A DNA stretch of 59,200 nucleotides, taken from the NCBI GenBank assembly GCA_041687495.1, contig JAWLBR010000007.1, positions 1 to 59,200 of the forward strand, given 5' to 3'. The notes below the pieces were generated by a model. That model worked only from the letters and a program-made list of their open reading frames with translations. It was not told where the DNA came from and searched no databases. The position numbers were made by a program, and so were the translations under genes. The stretch's first letter is position 1. Each line of letters begins with the position of its first letter. Shown piece after piece: positions 14,005 through 21,685 of the stretch. The stretch is from JAWLBR01 sp041687495. Lineage in GTDB: Bacteria > Bacillota > Limnochordia > DTU087 > JAAYGB01.

Positions 14005-15163
14005 CAGGAGGGACGCCGGGGGAGCTGGGATGGGTGCTTTTAGCAGCTGTCCCAGCTTTCTTGATCTGCTGCACTTGGCCAAGAAATGTAAACAGATCAA
14101 TCTTTGTCGCCTGCATCCACACCGATAGTACTGCCGCCGCTGGAGCCACCGCCAAGCACAAACCTGCCAGCGCAGCCGACCACGGCAGAGTCGACACAAT
14201 CCCTTGACTTGAGAGCCAAAGCCCCTCCAGCCCCAACGCGGCACCACCTCCCACCAGCAGCCCACCGAGACCACCGGAAACACCGGAGATGGCCGCTACT
14301 ACCAGCGGTCGCAAAAGAGAAGGCCAGCGAGAGTGAAAATAGAGCTGAGCCAGAGCTTGTTCTGTGGCAATCTGAGTCCGCTGCTCCAGGGCAGACAGGC
14401 GAAAGCCCACGGCAAGAGCTACCAGGCCAGCTACGAGCACCAGCGGAAGTAGCAGGCGGTACTCCCGCCACCGTTCCTGGTTGAGTTGGGCGTAATGGCT
14501 AGGACCCAGGATACGCACGTTGTCATCTTCTTGGAAAGCCGCCAGCAGCGACGCCTCTAGTTCCTCCAAGGTAAGGCTGGAGGAATACACAATTAGCACC
14601 TGCTCCTGGATTGGCAGATTAGCAATAGTATCGGGAGCGGCTAGTCCAAAGGGGATTTCGCTCTCGATGATGCCCTCGACAGTAAATCGGCTGGGCTGTT
14701 GGTAAGCGCCAGAACTGGTAAACTCGCTGCCAACACTGATCCCGACAGCATCTAGATATACCGCCGGCAGGTATACTCCCTCGACTCCGGGCACAACGCG
14801 TTCGGCGCGAAGAGTACTACCGGTGTACTGCAGCAGACTTTGAGCGTGTTTCTCATCCAGGCCGTAGACAGGAAGCAGGGCACTGCGACCACCCAACAGG
14901 GGATGCGCTAGGTATGAGACCGTAGCTGGGATTATCTCCACATCGGCTTCGAGCACAGTTTCCCCGATCTGCTGTGCCGAAATCCGACCTGCCACTTCGA
15001 CCCATTTCTGAGACCGGGCGTCGAGAAACTGTTGAGTGGTTGGGTTAGCTGCAAAGAGGAAGCCGAACACAAAGACAACCGCAGCGGCAAAGCCGGTAAA
15101 AACGGCTGTAAGCAGCACCTTTCCGCCCCGCCTAGTGATGTATGCTCCAATGGTATGCTTCAC
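13985..15163 (-). CDS. FtsX/MacB-type ABC permease-like membrane protein
   Basis: A 392-residue membrane protein. Its topology is that of FtsX/MacB/LolE permeases: one N-terminal helix (about 15-40), a large extracytoplasmic domain (about 41-230), then three helices (about 233-255, 283-315 and 320-350) and a basic cytoplasmic tail. The sequence matches no specific subfamily that I can name. The start ATG overlaps the end of the upstream ATPase-like gene by four bases (15160-15163), which couples their translation. The partner ATPase has lost its nucleotide-binding residues, so an ordinary transport cycle is doubtful. The 3' end overlaps the convergent mrp gene by 20 bases. Confidence 0.75.
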   Translation of the reverse strand: MKHTIGAYITRRGGKVLLTAVFTGFAAAVVFVFGFLFAANPTTQQFLDARSQKWVEVAGRISAQQIGETVLEADVEIIPATVSYLAHPLLGGRSALLPVYGLDEKHAQSLLQYTGSTLRAERVVPGVEGVYLPAVYLDAVGISVGSEFTSSGAYQQPSRFTVEGIIESEIPFGLAAPDTIANLPIQEQVLIVYSSSLTLEELEASLLAAFQEDDNVRILGPSHYAQLNQERWREYRLLLPLVLVAGLVALAVGFRLSALEQRTQIATEQALAQLYFHSRWPSLLRPLVVAAISGVSGGLGGLLVGGGAALGLEGLWLSSQGIVSTLPWSAALAGLCLAVAPAAAVLSVWMQATKIDLFTFLGQVQQIKKAGTAAKSTHPSSPGVPPATGLRL

Positions 15164-15828
15164 AGCAGGTCCTCCTTTTCAGCCGGTTCCGGCTGCTCCG
15201 AACCTTCGAGGGAAAATGTAACTATGTCTAGTGGCTTCAAGCACTGTGGGGCGGCGTCCTCAACTGCCACCACAAGTAGGTTCCGAGTTGGGGCCAGATT
15301 TTGCATTGCTGTGTAGAAGGCGGAAACCTCCTGGTCATTCAGGCCCAAAGATGGCTCATAGGCCAGGAGCACCTGGGGATCCAACCGGACAGCCCGAGCA
15401 AGGTTGACCAACTTCCGCTCCAGAGGTGACAGTTGGTTGGGAAAGCGCAGGTCGGGACTGCTGATGCCCAGATTGCGCAGTAGGATTTTAGTCCGCTCGA
15501 TGCTAATCCCGGTAACGTTGGGCTCGGGTACAAGACAGTTCTCTACTGCAGTCAGATACTCTAGCAGCAGATCGTTACCAGCCATATACCGAAACTGGCT
15601 GCGGCTTAACTTCCGGCGAGCCTCGGGCTTCATGTCCGCAAACGACTTGTCGTCAAGCGAGACAAATCCTCTTTCAGGTAGTGCTTGCCCGCCGACAACC
15701 TCCAGAAAAAGCCGCCGCAGGGCGGGAGTCCCACCGTGAAAGATAACCACTTGGCCAGATTGCAGCTTAGCTCCATACTGGCGGTTGCAACCAGCAATCG
15801 TGACTTGACTTAACTCTAGTGTCGCCAA
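15160..15828 (-). CDS. Degenerate ABC-type ATPase lacking nucleotide-binding motifs
   Basis: A 222-residue protein starting at TTG 15828 behind AAGGGAGAATGAG. Its length and order of elements follow LolD/MacB-type ATPases, but every catalytic motif is altered. The Walker A region reads FHGGTPALRRLFLEVVGG instead of GxxGxGKS/T. The Q loop reads FRYMAGNDLLLEYLTAVEN without glutamine. The signature reads LSPLERKLVNLARAV instead of LSGGQ. Walker B reads VLLAYEPSLGLN, with tyrosine for aspartate, and the H loop reads VVAVEDAAP without histidine. The frame is nevertheless intact, with a good ribosome binding site and a four-base overlap with the permease gene. It therefore looks like a maintained pseudo-ATPase rather than a decaying gene. 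It may use another ATPase or act as a signalling partner. Confidence 0.78.
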   Translation of the reverse strand: MATLELSQVTIAGCNRQYGAKLQSGQVVIFHGGTPALRRLFLEVVGGQALPERGFVSLDDKSFADMKPEARRKLSRSQFRYMAGNDLLLEYLTAVENCLVPEPNVTGISIERTKILLRNLGISSPDLRFPNQLSPLERKLVNLARAVRLDPQVLLAYEPSLGLNDQEVSAFYTAMQNLAPTRNLLVVAVEDAAPQCLKPLDIVTFSLEGSEQPEPAEKEDLL

Positions 15829-15929
15829 ATTCTCATTCTCCCTTTGCCTTTAGTCCTTCGGAGTGCTCATTACTCGTTGTGCTGCATACGTTGTCTTGAT
15901 ACGTGCGTGAACACGGATGGCAGGATTTT

Positions 15930-16169
15930 TCACCCGGAAGGAGTGGACGATCCTTCTGCCAGCTGGCAGACCGGGGCAAAAAGGCCCAACTTCTTGAGGT
16001 TGACGGGTCTTCCGGCCTTGCTAACAAACCCGTGTTTGGTGCAGCTGGTGGCTCCCCGTTTGATCTCATACGTGAATTCCAGCCTAGCCGGGCTGAACCT
16101 ACTCACCTGGGCATACACGGTGAGCTCATCATGTAATGAGCCGAAGCGTCGCAGGTTTGTTGTGTACAA
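15930..16169 (-). pseudogene. C-terminal remnant of a YbgC/FadM-type acyl-CoA thioesterase
   Basis: A minus-strand frame of about 79 codons reads TNLRRFGSLHDELTVYAQVS, then RLEFTYEIKRGATSCTKHGF and VSKAGRPVNLKK. This matches the second half of hotdog-fold thioesterases of the YbgC/4-hydroxybenzoyl-CoA family, where RYLRPARYDDEL-like, EYEI-R and T-HVFVD-x-x-GRPVRLP segments occur in this order and spacing. The first half, with the catalytic aspartate segment (AETDxMGxVxxxxY), is missing upstream (16170-16300), and there is no ribosome binding site. It is probably the relic of a deleted gene. The other bases of 15829-16436 show nothing I can support. Confidence 0.5.
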
Positions 16170-16436
16170 TGTCCGTCCCTCCGCTTCACTACATTGTTTT
16201 CGCCGTTTTCATAGCGCTTTTCCTGCTTTCTTGGGGTGTGCACTCCCCAACCCCACTGCGCCGGTTCCGACAAGTTCTGCCATTCTCTTATAAATAGTAA
16301 CGGATATTAGGAATGGCTATAAATACCAAAGTTCACTAATGGTCTCCTGAATGGCCGTACTCCGCTAGGCAATCGTCTTTTGAGGGAGTTCTGTGTTGCT
16401 CTTTCGTTAAGGGACAAACGTTAATAGTAACCACTA

Positions 16437-16466
16437 TTGACAACCAGTGCTTACTACTGGTATACT
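16437..16466 (+). promoter_or_regulatory. Strong sigma-A promoter of the sigma factor gene
   Basis: TTGACA at 16437-16442, an 18-base spacer and TATACT at 16461-16466. The expected transcript start is near 16473, giving a leader of about 140 bases. Confidence 0.75.
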
Positions 16467-16488
16467 GACAATGAACCTGGTAAACATC

Positions 16489-16599
16489 CCCGCCGCTGGT
16501 TGGGATTTCCAAACAACCCACAGTCTTCAGTGAAGGGAAGCACCAGATTGCGATAGCGGCGGGTTCAACTAGAGAGCAGAATCATCTTCGAAGAGATGA
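16489..16599 (+). promoter_or_regulatory. Structured 5' leader of the sigma factor gene, unknown class
   Basis: CCCGCCGCT (16489-16497) pairs perfectly with AGCGGCGGG (16555-16563), enclosing two hairpins: GGTTG/CAACC (16498-16502 with 16514-16518) and CTTC/GAAG (16525-16528 with 16532-16535). A separate hairpin, TCATCT/AGATGA at 16582-16599, abuts the GAGGAGG ribosome binding site. The multibranched form resembles a cis-regulatory RNA, but it matches no riboswitch class that I recognise. Confidence 0.5.
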
Positions 16600-16612
16600 G
16601 GAGGATGAGCCG

Positions 16613-17389
16613 ATGACTGGACTACAGTACATACAGGAACATACCGAATTTGCACAGCCCATGGAGGCGCTGGAGACCTACCGCAGTGAGTATTCCGATG
16701 AGGCACTCAACTATTTGGTTGGTAGGTATTACGGCTTGGTTGAATTTTTGGCCCGCAAGTTCGAGGGTCGAGGCGAGCCGCTGGATGACCTAATTCAAGT
16801 TGGGTTGATCGGATTGTTGAAGGCCATTAAGCGCTACGATGCCGCGCGGGGGGTTAAATTTGAGACTTACGCCACTCCTACCATCGTAGGGGAGATCAAG
16901 CGGCACTTTCGAGATCGAGCCTGGAACCTCAAGGTTCCCAGGGGAGTTAAGGATTTGAGCCTAAAGCTACAACAAGCCAAGTCTGCCTTTGCCGGCGAAT
17001 ACGGCCGAACACCCACTCGAGAAGAGTTAGCCTCACTTCTGGGCGTGACAGTAGGAAAGGTGGAGGAAGCTAGCCGAGTGGTCAGCAACCGGTTCCCACT
17101 ATCTTTGGATGGGACATTGACGTCAAGCAATGACGAGGAAAGCGGTACTTTCTACTCTTACTTAGGCGAAGATGACCAGTCTTTCGATTTCATCTTGGAA
17201 AGCCTTAGTCTCCAAGAGGCGCTAGATGCTCTAGACGAACGGGATAAGAAGATTCTCTTTCTGCGTTACTTCGAGGAGTTGTCACAGCAGCAGGTAGGAG
17301 AGAAGCTGGAGCTATCGCAGATGCACGTGTCACGTCTTGAGAGACGGGCCATCGATAAGCTCCGGGAGGTTGCAAATAAAGTTTCATAA
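16613..17389 (+). CDS. RNA polymerase sigma factor of the SigB/SigF/SigG type
   Basis: A 258-residue sigma-70 family factor, ATG 16613 behind GAGGAGG. Region 2 (about 40-110) has DDLIQVGLIGLLKAIKRYD and KFETYATPTIVGEIKRHFRD, typical of the SigB/F/G group. Region 3 starts VPRGVKDLSLKLQQAK and contains the GRTPTREELASLLGV element. Region 4 (about 205-255) is DERDKKILFLRYFEELSQQQ followed by a helix-turn-helix ending SQMHVSRLERRAIDKL. The family directs general-stress or forespore transcription. No anti-sigma or anti-anti-sigma gene lies beside it, unlike sigB, sigF or rsb operons, so I cannot assign it to one of them. It has its own strong promoter, a structured leader and a terminator. Confidence 0.92.
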   Translation: MTGLQYIQEHTEFAQPMEALETYRSEYSDEALNYLVGRYYGLVEFLARKFEGRGEPLDDLIQVGLIGLLKAIKRYDAARGVKFETYATPTIVGEIKRHFRDRAWNLKVPRGVKDLSLKLQQAKSAFAGEYGRTPTREELASLLGVTVGKVEEASRVVSNRFPLSLDGTLTSSNDEESGTFYSYLGEDDQSFDFILESLSLQEALDALDERDKKILFLRYFEELSQQQVGEKLELSQMHVSRLERRAIDKLREVANKVS

Positions 17390-17401
17390 TCGAGGAAAAC
17401 G

Positions 17402-17430
17402 AGCAGGCGGACATCTCCCCGCCTGCTTGT
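17402..17430 (+). terminator. Terminator after the sigma factor gene
   Basis: AGCAGGCGG (17402-17410) pairs perfectly with CCGCCTGCT (17419-17427), followed by TGTGTCATTT. Confidence 0.75.
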
Positions 17431-17493
17431 GTCATTTATCCCAATATGATACAGTGAATGTATTATCATGGAAATTGCCGGGAGGTGGCAGGC

Positions 17494-18252
17494 GTGTTTC
17501 ATCGTCGATGGTTGTGGGTAGCTGTCCTGGTCTTGGTAGCCTTGTCTGCAATGGCAGGAGTGGTTTCAGCGGAGCCAAAGGCCAAAATCCTGATTAAGCC
17601 CGAGAAGTCTGAGCTGGATGTAGAGGTGTGGACTGACCGAGGTAAGTACGATGCGGAGTACTTTGTCGGAGAGTATGTGAGAATCTACTTTCGCGCCACC
17701 CAGAATGCGTATATCAATATCTACAGCATCATGCCTGACGGCAGAGCCGAGTTGGTATACCCCAACTCCTACGAGCGAAATAACTATGTCAGAGCCGGAG
17801 AGACAGTATCGATTCCGTCCCGGGATTACCGCCTGCGGGTGGTGGGACCGACGGGAACTGAGATTATCCAAGTTGTTGCCACTAGATCTCCATTCAACAT
17901 GCCGCGAGAGTGGTTCGGAGGGGACGCTGACCGGGTGCGGGACCGCATCGAGAGCCGTCTAGACAGAAACGTTCGCGACTGGGCCACTGATTGGGCCAGT
18001 ATTCGCATCGCCGAGGAGAGGAAGCAGACCGCTTCAGTTCGGGTTAGTTCCTTCCAGAGCGGTATTCGGCTGTATGTCGACGGCCAGTACCAAGGCACCT
18101 TGCCAGAAACTGTAGAACTGACTCGGGGTAGCCACGAACTGGTGGCTATGAAAGAAGGGCACCGGGTGCAGGTGCGTAATCTCTATGTGTACGGCGGTGA
18201 GAATGAGACCTGGCAGGTGCGCCTGGAACCGTTAAGCGACAGCAAGTACTAA
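17494..18252 (+). CDS. Exported DUF4384 and PEGA domain protein
   Basis: A 252-residue protein. GTG 17494 is chosen because GGGAGGTGG lies just before it and it begins a signal peptide (FHRRWLWVAVLVLVALSAMA, cleavage after VVSA). Residues about 40-150 fit DUF4384: YFVGEYVRIYFRATQNAYIN, IYSIMPDGRAELVYPN and IPSRDYRLRVVGPTGTEII. A charged linker (about 155-195) follows, then a PEGA domain (about 195-245) with VRVSSFQSGIRLYVDGQYQG and GSHELVAMKEGH. Both domains are cell-surface modules; DUF4384 often occurs with serine/threonine kinases or S-layer systems, and PEGA is a carbohydrate or wall-contact fold. Its precise role is unknown. It lies between the sigma factor terminator and the FMN riboswitch, so it is probably transcribed alone. 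Confidence 0.85.
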   Translation: MFHRRWLWVAVLVLVALSAMAGVVSAEPKAKILIKPEKSELDVEVWTDRGKYDAEYFVGEYVRIYFRATQNAYINIYSIMPDGRAELVYPNSYERNNYVRAGETVSIPSRDYRLRVVGPTGTEIIQVVATRSPFNMPREWFGGDADRVRDRIESRLDRNVRDWATDWASIRIAEERKQTASVRVSSFQSGIRLYVDGQYQGTLPETVELTRGSHELVAMKEGHRVQVRNLYVYGGENETWQVRLEPLSDSKY

Positions 18253-18289
18253 TCGGTTGTCTGTTGTTAGGAACTGCAACTATTGGTAA

Positions 18290-18318
18290 TTGACTTCCTT
18301 TCCCGCGTCTGGTATATT
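18290..18318 (+). promoter_or_regulatory. Sigma-A promoter of the FMN riboswitch-ribU transcript
   Basis: TTGACT at 18290-18295, a 17-base spacer and TATATT at 18313-18318, about 28 bases before the aptamer. Confidence 0.7.
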
Positions 18319-18345
18319 GATCTTGCACAAACCAATATTGCAAGT

Positions 18346-18486
18346 GTCTTCGGGGCAAGGTGAGAGGGAAGTTCCCTCAATTCCTGACCGGCGGTGTGGC
18401 TGCCTGCAGCTTAGTCCGCGAATCGCTAAGAGCGGTTGATCTGGTGAGATTCCAGAACCGACAGTACAGTCTGGATGGGAGAAGAC
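18346..18486 (+). promoter_or_regulatory. FMN riboswitch (RFN element)
   Basis: The closing stem is GTCTTC (18346-18351) with GAAGAC (18481-18486). Between them are the hallmark RFN elements CGGGGCAAGGTGAGAGGGAA, CCTGACCGGCGGT, AGTCCGCGA, GATCTGGTGAGATTCCAG, AACCGACAGT and AGTCTGGATGGGAGAAG. FMN binding is known to favour the downstream terminator and to shut off riboflavin uptake or synthesis genes. Confidence 0.96.
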
Positions 18487-18522
18487 AAAAACGCGGTTTC
18501 CTGCGTTTGCGTAGTAACTATG

Positions 18523-18550
18523 GCCCCCGATGATTTTCGGGGGCTTTTTT
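18523..18550 (+). terminator. Intrinsic terminator of the FMN riboswitch expression platform
   Basis: GCCCCCGA (18523-18530) pairs with TCGGGGGC (18537-18544), followed by six T residues, between the aptamer and ribU. Confidence 0.93.
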
Positions 18551-18603
18551 ACTGCCCTGGGTTAGCCCCGCAAGGCCTCAAATTCTGAGGAGGAGTATCG
18601 TCT

Positions 18604-19188
18604 ATGTCTCTGCGTAAAAATGTCTTTTTGGGTCTGTTGTCGGCAATGGCTTTCTTGCTCATGTTTTTTGTCGAGTTCCCAATTCCCCCATTTCCACCGT
18701 TTCTCAAGTACGATCCAGGTGACGTCCCGGCTCTTTTTGCAACTCTATCGATGGGACCGGCCGCTGGCATCATCGTGCAGCTGGTCAAGTCAGTATTGTT
18801 TTTCCTTTCCGGCAAGACTACGGCGGGGATCATTGGGGTAGCCGCTAACTTTGCAACCGGAGCTAGCCTAGTCATTGGTTTTGGCTTGGTGCATCAGGCT
18901 CTGAGGAAATCTGCCCCCGCAATGCGGTTTGCGCTATCCAGTTTCGCTGGGGCAGCTTGTATGGCAGTGTTCATGGGCATACTCAATTACTATATCTTCC
19001 TTCCTCTTTGGGGAATAAGTCAGGAACAGTTGATGCCTTTTGTGATCGGTACTACTATTCCGTTCAACTTAGTTAAGGCAGTAGCCACGTCAATCATCGC
19101 GTGGGTTGTCTATGCAGCCCTCATGAGCCGTCAAGGGGTTCGCTCCTTCTTTCAGCGAGATCTGATGCCTGCCGGAACTAAGCACTAG
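18604..19188 (+). CDS. ribU: ECF transporter riboflavin-binding S component, RibU
   Basis: A 194-residue membrane protein of the ECF S-component class that captures riboflavin for uptake with a shared EcfA-EcfT energising module, which is not encoded nearby. ATG 18604 follows GAGGAGGAG. About six transmembrane helices are visible, with the RibU-typical N-terminal helix and loop (FFVEFPIPPFPPFLKYDPGD) and the SMGPAAGIIVQLVKSVLFFL segment. The assignment is strengthened by the FMN riboswitch directly upstream. A terminator-like hairpin follows at 19214. Confidence 0.95.
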   Translation: MSLRKNVFLGLLSAMAFLLMFFVEFPIPPFPPFLKYDPGDVPALFATLSMGPAAGIIVQLVKSVLFFLSGKTTAGIIGVAANFATGASLVIGFGLVHQALRKSAPAMRFALSSFAGAACMAVFMGILNYYIFLPLWGISQEQLMPFVIGTTIPFNLVKAVATSIIAWVVYAALMSRQGVRSFFQRDLMPAGTKH

Positions 19189-19213
19189 AGAGCGCCATCC
19201 GATTTGGGAAAAC

Positions 19214-19260
19214 AAAAGCAGCGACGCCGAGTGGTTACCCGGCGCGTTGCTTGTTTTTTT
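19214..19260 (+). terminator. Terminator after ribU
   Basis: An imperfect long hairpin (AAGCAGCGACGCCG against CGGCGCGTTGCTT) followed by TGTTTTTTT. Confidence 0.75.
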
Positions 19261-19301
19261 GCCTTGTGGTGCCTTGGGGTAGTGCTTCCCATCCGCTTCT
19301 C

Positions 19302-19330
19302 TTTGCAGCATTGATTGACCATGCTATAAT
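19302..19330 (+). promoter_or_regulatory. Probable sigma-A promoter of the fumarase operon
   Basis: A perfect TATAAT at 19325-19330, preceded after 17 bases by TTTGCA at 19302-19307. Confidence 0.6.
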
Positions 19331-19401
19331 TAGGAACAAGTGCTCTTAACTAAGCGGTGAGTCGAGTGGGTATGTTGGGTCAACGATGGGAGCGTTGCTG
19401 A

Positions 19402-20250
19402 ATGGCTGTACGGGAAATACATATTGATCAGATTGCCCAGATGGTGGCTAAACTTTGTATTGAGTCTAACCGGGAGATTGGCTCGGATATCTATACCGCG
19501 GTGGAGCGAGCCCACGGGAAGGAACAATCGGAGATTGGCCGCGAGGTCTTGTCCGATCTGCTTCGCAACTATGATCTAGCCCGGGCAGAGAATATGCCTG
19601 TCTGTCAGGATACCGGGATGGCAGTGGTGTTTATCAAGTTGGGTCAGGACGTTCATATCGTCGGTGGAGCTCTGTCTGATGCCGTGAACGCCGGTGTCAG
19701 CGAGGGGTACTCCAGCGGGTATCTGCGCAAATCAGTCGTTGCGGATCCTCTGCGTCGAGAGAATACCGGAGATAATACACCCGCAGTGATTCACTTGGAA
19801 CTGGTTCCCGGCAGCGAAGTTGAGATTACGGTGGCCCCAAAGGGGTTTGGCAGTGAGAATATGAGTCGCTTGGCTATGCTTCGTCCGGCCGACGGTGAGG
19901 ACGGCTTGATTCAGTTTGTACTCGACACGGTGGACAAGGCGGGGGCAAACCCGTGTCCTCCCATAGTAGTCGGCGTGGGAGTAGGTGGTACGATGGAGAA
20001 GGCTGCGCTTCTGGCTAAACAGGCACTGCTGCGGCCTGTCGGTCAAGCTAACCGGGATCCGCGGTGGGCAACCCTTGAGTCACTGCTGCTGGAACGGATC
20101 AACCAACTGGGGATTGGCCCTCAGGGTTTGGGCGGGTTAATGACGGCACTAGGAGTGAATATTGAGGTGTATCCCACCCACATCGCTGGCCTGCCCGTCG
20201 CGGTGAATATCGGCTGTCATGTGACAAGACACAAGCGGGGAGTTGTTTAA
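19402..20250 (+). CDS. Class I (Fe-S) fumarate hydratase, alpha subunit
   Basis: A 282-residue subunit of the two-subunit oxygen-sensitive fumarase (or L(+)-tartrate dehydratase) family, which interconverts fumarate and malate with a [4Fe-4S] cluster. Family elements are visible: ENMPVCQDTGMAVVFIKLGQ with the first cluster cysteine, GSENMSRLAMLRPADG, NPCPPIVVGVGVGGTMEKAA, the LGIGPQGLGGLMTALGVNIE segment and GLPVAVNIGCHVTRHK near the end with another cysteine. The beta subunit follows after about 100 bases in the same direction. Sequence alone does not separate fumarase from tartrate dehydratase; fumarase is the more common function in anaerobic Bacillota. Confidence 0.92.
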   Translation: MAVREIHIDQIAQMVAKLCIESNREIGSDIYTAVERAHGKEQSEIGREVLSDLLRNYDLARAENMPVCQDTGMAVVFIKLGQDVHIVGGALSDAVNAGVSEGYSSGYLRKSVVADPLRRENTGDNTPAVIHLELVPGSEVEITVAPKGFGSENMSRLAMLRPADGEDGLIQFVLDTVDKAGANPCPPIVVGVGVGGTMEKAALLAKQALLRPVGQANRDPRWATLESLLLERINQLGIGPQGLGGLMTALGVNIEVYPTHIAGLPVAVNIGCHVTRHKRGVV

Positions 20251-20352
20251 GGCTAGCGTTGTTGCACCGAGTGATGATTGCCACAACGCTTGGCCCCTGG
20301 CTTTGGCCCGGGGAGAGAAGTAGGATGCCGCAAACAGGGGAGGGAGAAAGCG

Positions 20353-20970
20353 GTGTTGGGGTCTGAATTTGTTTCTGCAGACACCGGAGCCGCTTACCAT
20401 ATGAAGGTGCTATCTTTACAGCTTCCGCTCCACCAGGGAGACATCAGTTCCTTGGTGGCCGGCGATAAGGTGCTGCTTACCGGAGAAATGTACACAGGGC
20501 GGGATGCAGCGAGCAAAAGGATCGTCCAGGCAGTGGCAGAGGGCCGGGACGTACCCTTTCCCATTGAGGGAGCAGCTATGTATTTTGTCGGGCCGTGTCC
20601 GGCGCCTCCGGGACAGGTGGTGGGGTCGGCAGGGCCAACGACCAGTAGTCGGATGGATCCTTACACAAACGTTTTGCTGGACGCGGGGCTAAAGGTGATG
20701 ATCGGAAAGGGTTACCGCAGCCCAGAAGTGGTTGCGGATATTGCCTCGCATCAGGCACTGTATTTGTCTGCTGTTGGCGGGGCGGGAGCACTCATTGCCC
20801 ACTGCATTAAGCGGGCAGAAGTGGTGGCTTACCCTGACCTTGGACCAGAAGCGATCCACCGCTTTGTCGTCGTCGATTTTCCTGCTTATGTGGCGGTGGA
20901 TAGTCACGGAAATGATCTTTTCGCAAAGGGAAGAGACACGTGGCAGCGAACCAGGAAGACAGATGATTGA
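20353..20970 (+). CDS. Class I (Fe-S) fumarate hydratase, beta subunit
   Basis: A 205-residue partner of the preceding alpha subunit. GTG 20353 is chosen because AGGGGAGGGAG lies directly before it; the ATG at 20401 is a possible alternative with a weaker site and would match shorter relatives. Beta-domain motifs are AGDKVLLTGEMYTGRDAASK, FPIEGAAMYFVGPCPAPPG, SAGPTTSSRMDPY and IGKGYRSPEV, ending with FPAYVAVDSHGNDLF. These include the conserved SAGPTTS substrate-binding loop. The two subunits together form the active enzyme. Confidence 0.92.
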   Translation: MLGSEFVSADTGAAYHMKVLSLQLPLHQGDISSLVAGDKVLLTGEMYTGRDAASKRIVQAVAEGRDVPFPIEGAAMYFVGPCPAPPGQVVGSAGPTTSSRMDPYTNVLLDAGLKVMIGKGYRSPEVVADIASHQALYLSAVGGAGALIAHCIKRAEVVAYPDLGPEAIHRFVVVDFPAYVAVDSHGNDLFAKGRDTWQRTRKTDD

Positions 20971-21131
20971 TAGCAGTTTTTTTGCTTTCTTGCCCCGTCG
21001 AAAGCCGAGGGTATGGTGGTTGGCTGTCTCTGAAAGACTTCTCTACTGAGGTGCTCACCTGTCTACCCCACAATCTTACCCTGGAAGAGCCGGTGCCAGA
21101 ATCCGACTCGTAGGGTGCTGGAGGTGTTTCC

Positions 21132-21563
21132 ATGCGTGTCAATATCATTTTCAGTGGGACCGGAAGTATTCCTGCCCTAGCTAAGGCTGTGGCCGATGCC
21201 TTGGGCAAACACGGCAGTGTGGTGACTTTGACCCAAGCTGAGGTGAACGGCTCCCGCCCCATCCCGTGTTCCAGCTACGATCTAGTTATTCTAGGCTGCC
21301 CAACTCTGGGTTTTCTGGGGGGGAAGCTACCAGACGATCTGGTCGCGACTATGCCTCGATGCACTCGCCTTGATGGCAGGACCGCAGCAGCTTTTGTCAA
21401 CAGCAGGCTGTTAGGATCTACGAAGTCGCTGAAGGCAACCATGGGGCTTTTGGAGAAGCAGGGAGCCATCGTAGAGGATTTTGCCGCCATTGGTGCTGGA
21501 TCCGAGATTCAGGACTTTGTGACAAGATTGGTTCAGTTGATGGAGCGGCGCAGAGGCGCCTAA
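21132..21563 (+). CDS. Short flavodoxin-like protein
   Basis: A 143-residue protein, ATG 21132 behind CTGGAGG. The fold is flavodoxin-like, with an N-terminal strand and phosphate-loop position (IIFSGTGSIPALAKAVADAL), a central YDLVILGCPTLGFLGGKLPD strand and loop, and a C-terminal Rossmann half. The phosphate loop is unusual (SGTGSIPAL in place of T/S-x-T-GNT), so FMN binding is likely but not certain. It stands between the fumarase genes and ilvD with no obvious partner. It may be an electron carrier, but its partner cannot be named. Confidence 0.75.
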   Translation: MRVNIIFSGTGSIPALAKAVADALGKHGSVVTLTQAEVNGSRPIPCSSYDLVILGCPTLGFLGGKLPDDLVATMPRCTRLDGRTAAAFVNSRLLGSTKSLKATMGLLEKQGAIVEDFAAIGAGSEIQDFVTRLVQLMERRRGA

Positions 21564-21685
21564 GTGATCATTTGGTTCCACCTGTGAAGGTGAGTACCAG
21601 CTTCATTCAGTGAACTTTGTGTCAACTTGCAGGAATCTCATACCTCCCCCTGGAATATGTCTCGTCAAACCATGACAGGGGGGTG

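Noticed and set aside
15844..16293. Plus-strand frame of 149 codons opposite the thioesterase remnant
   Set aside because: The composition looks like an antisense translation of the minus-strand thioesterase fragment, and there is no ribosome binding site.
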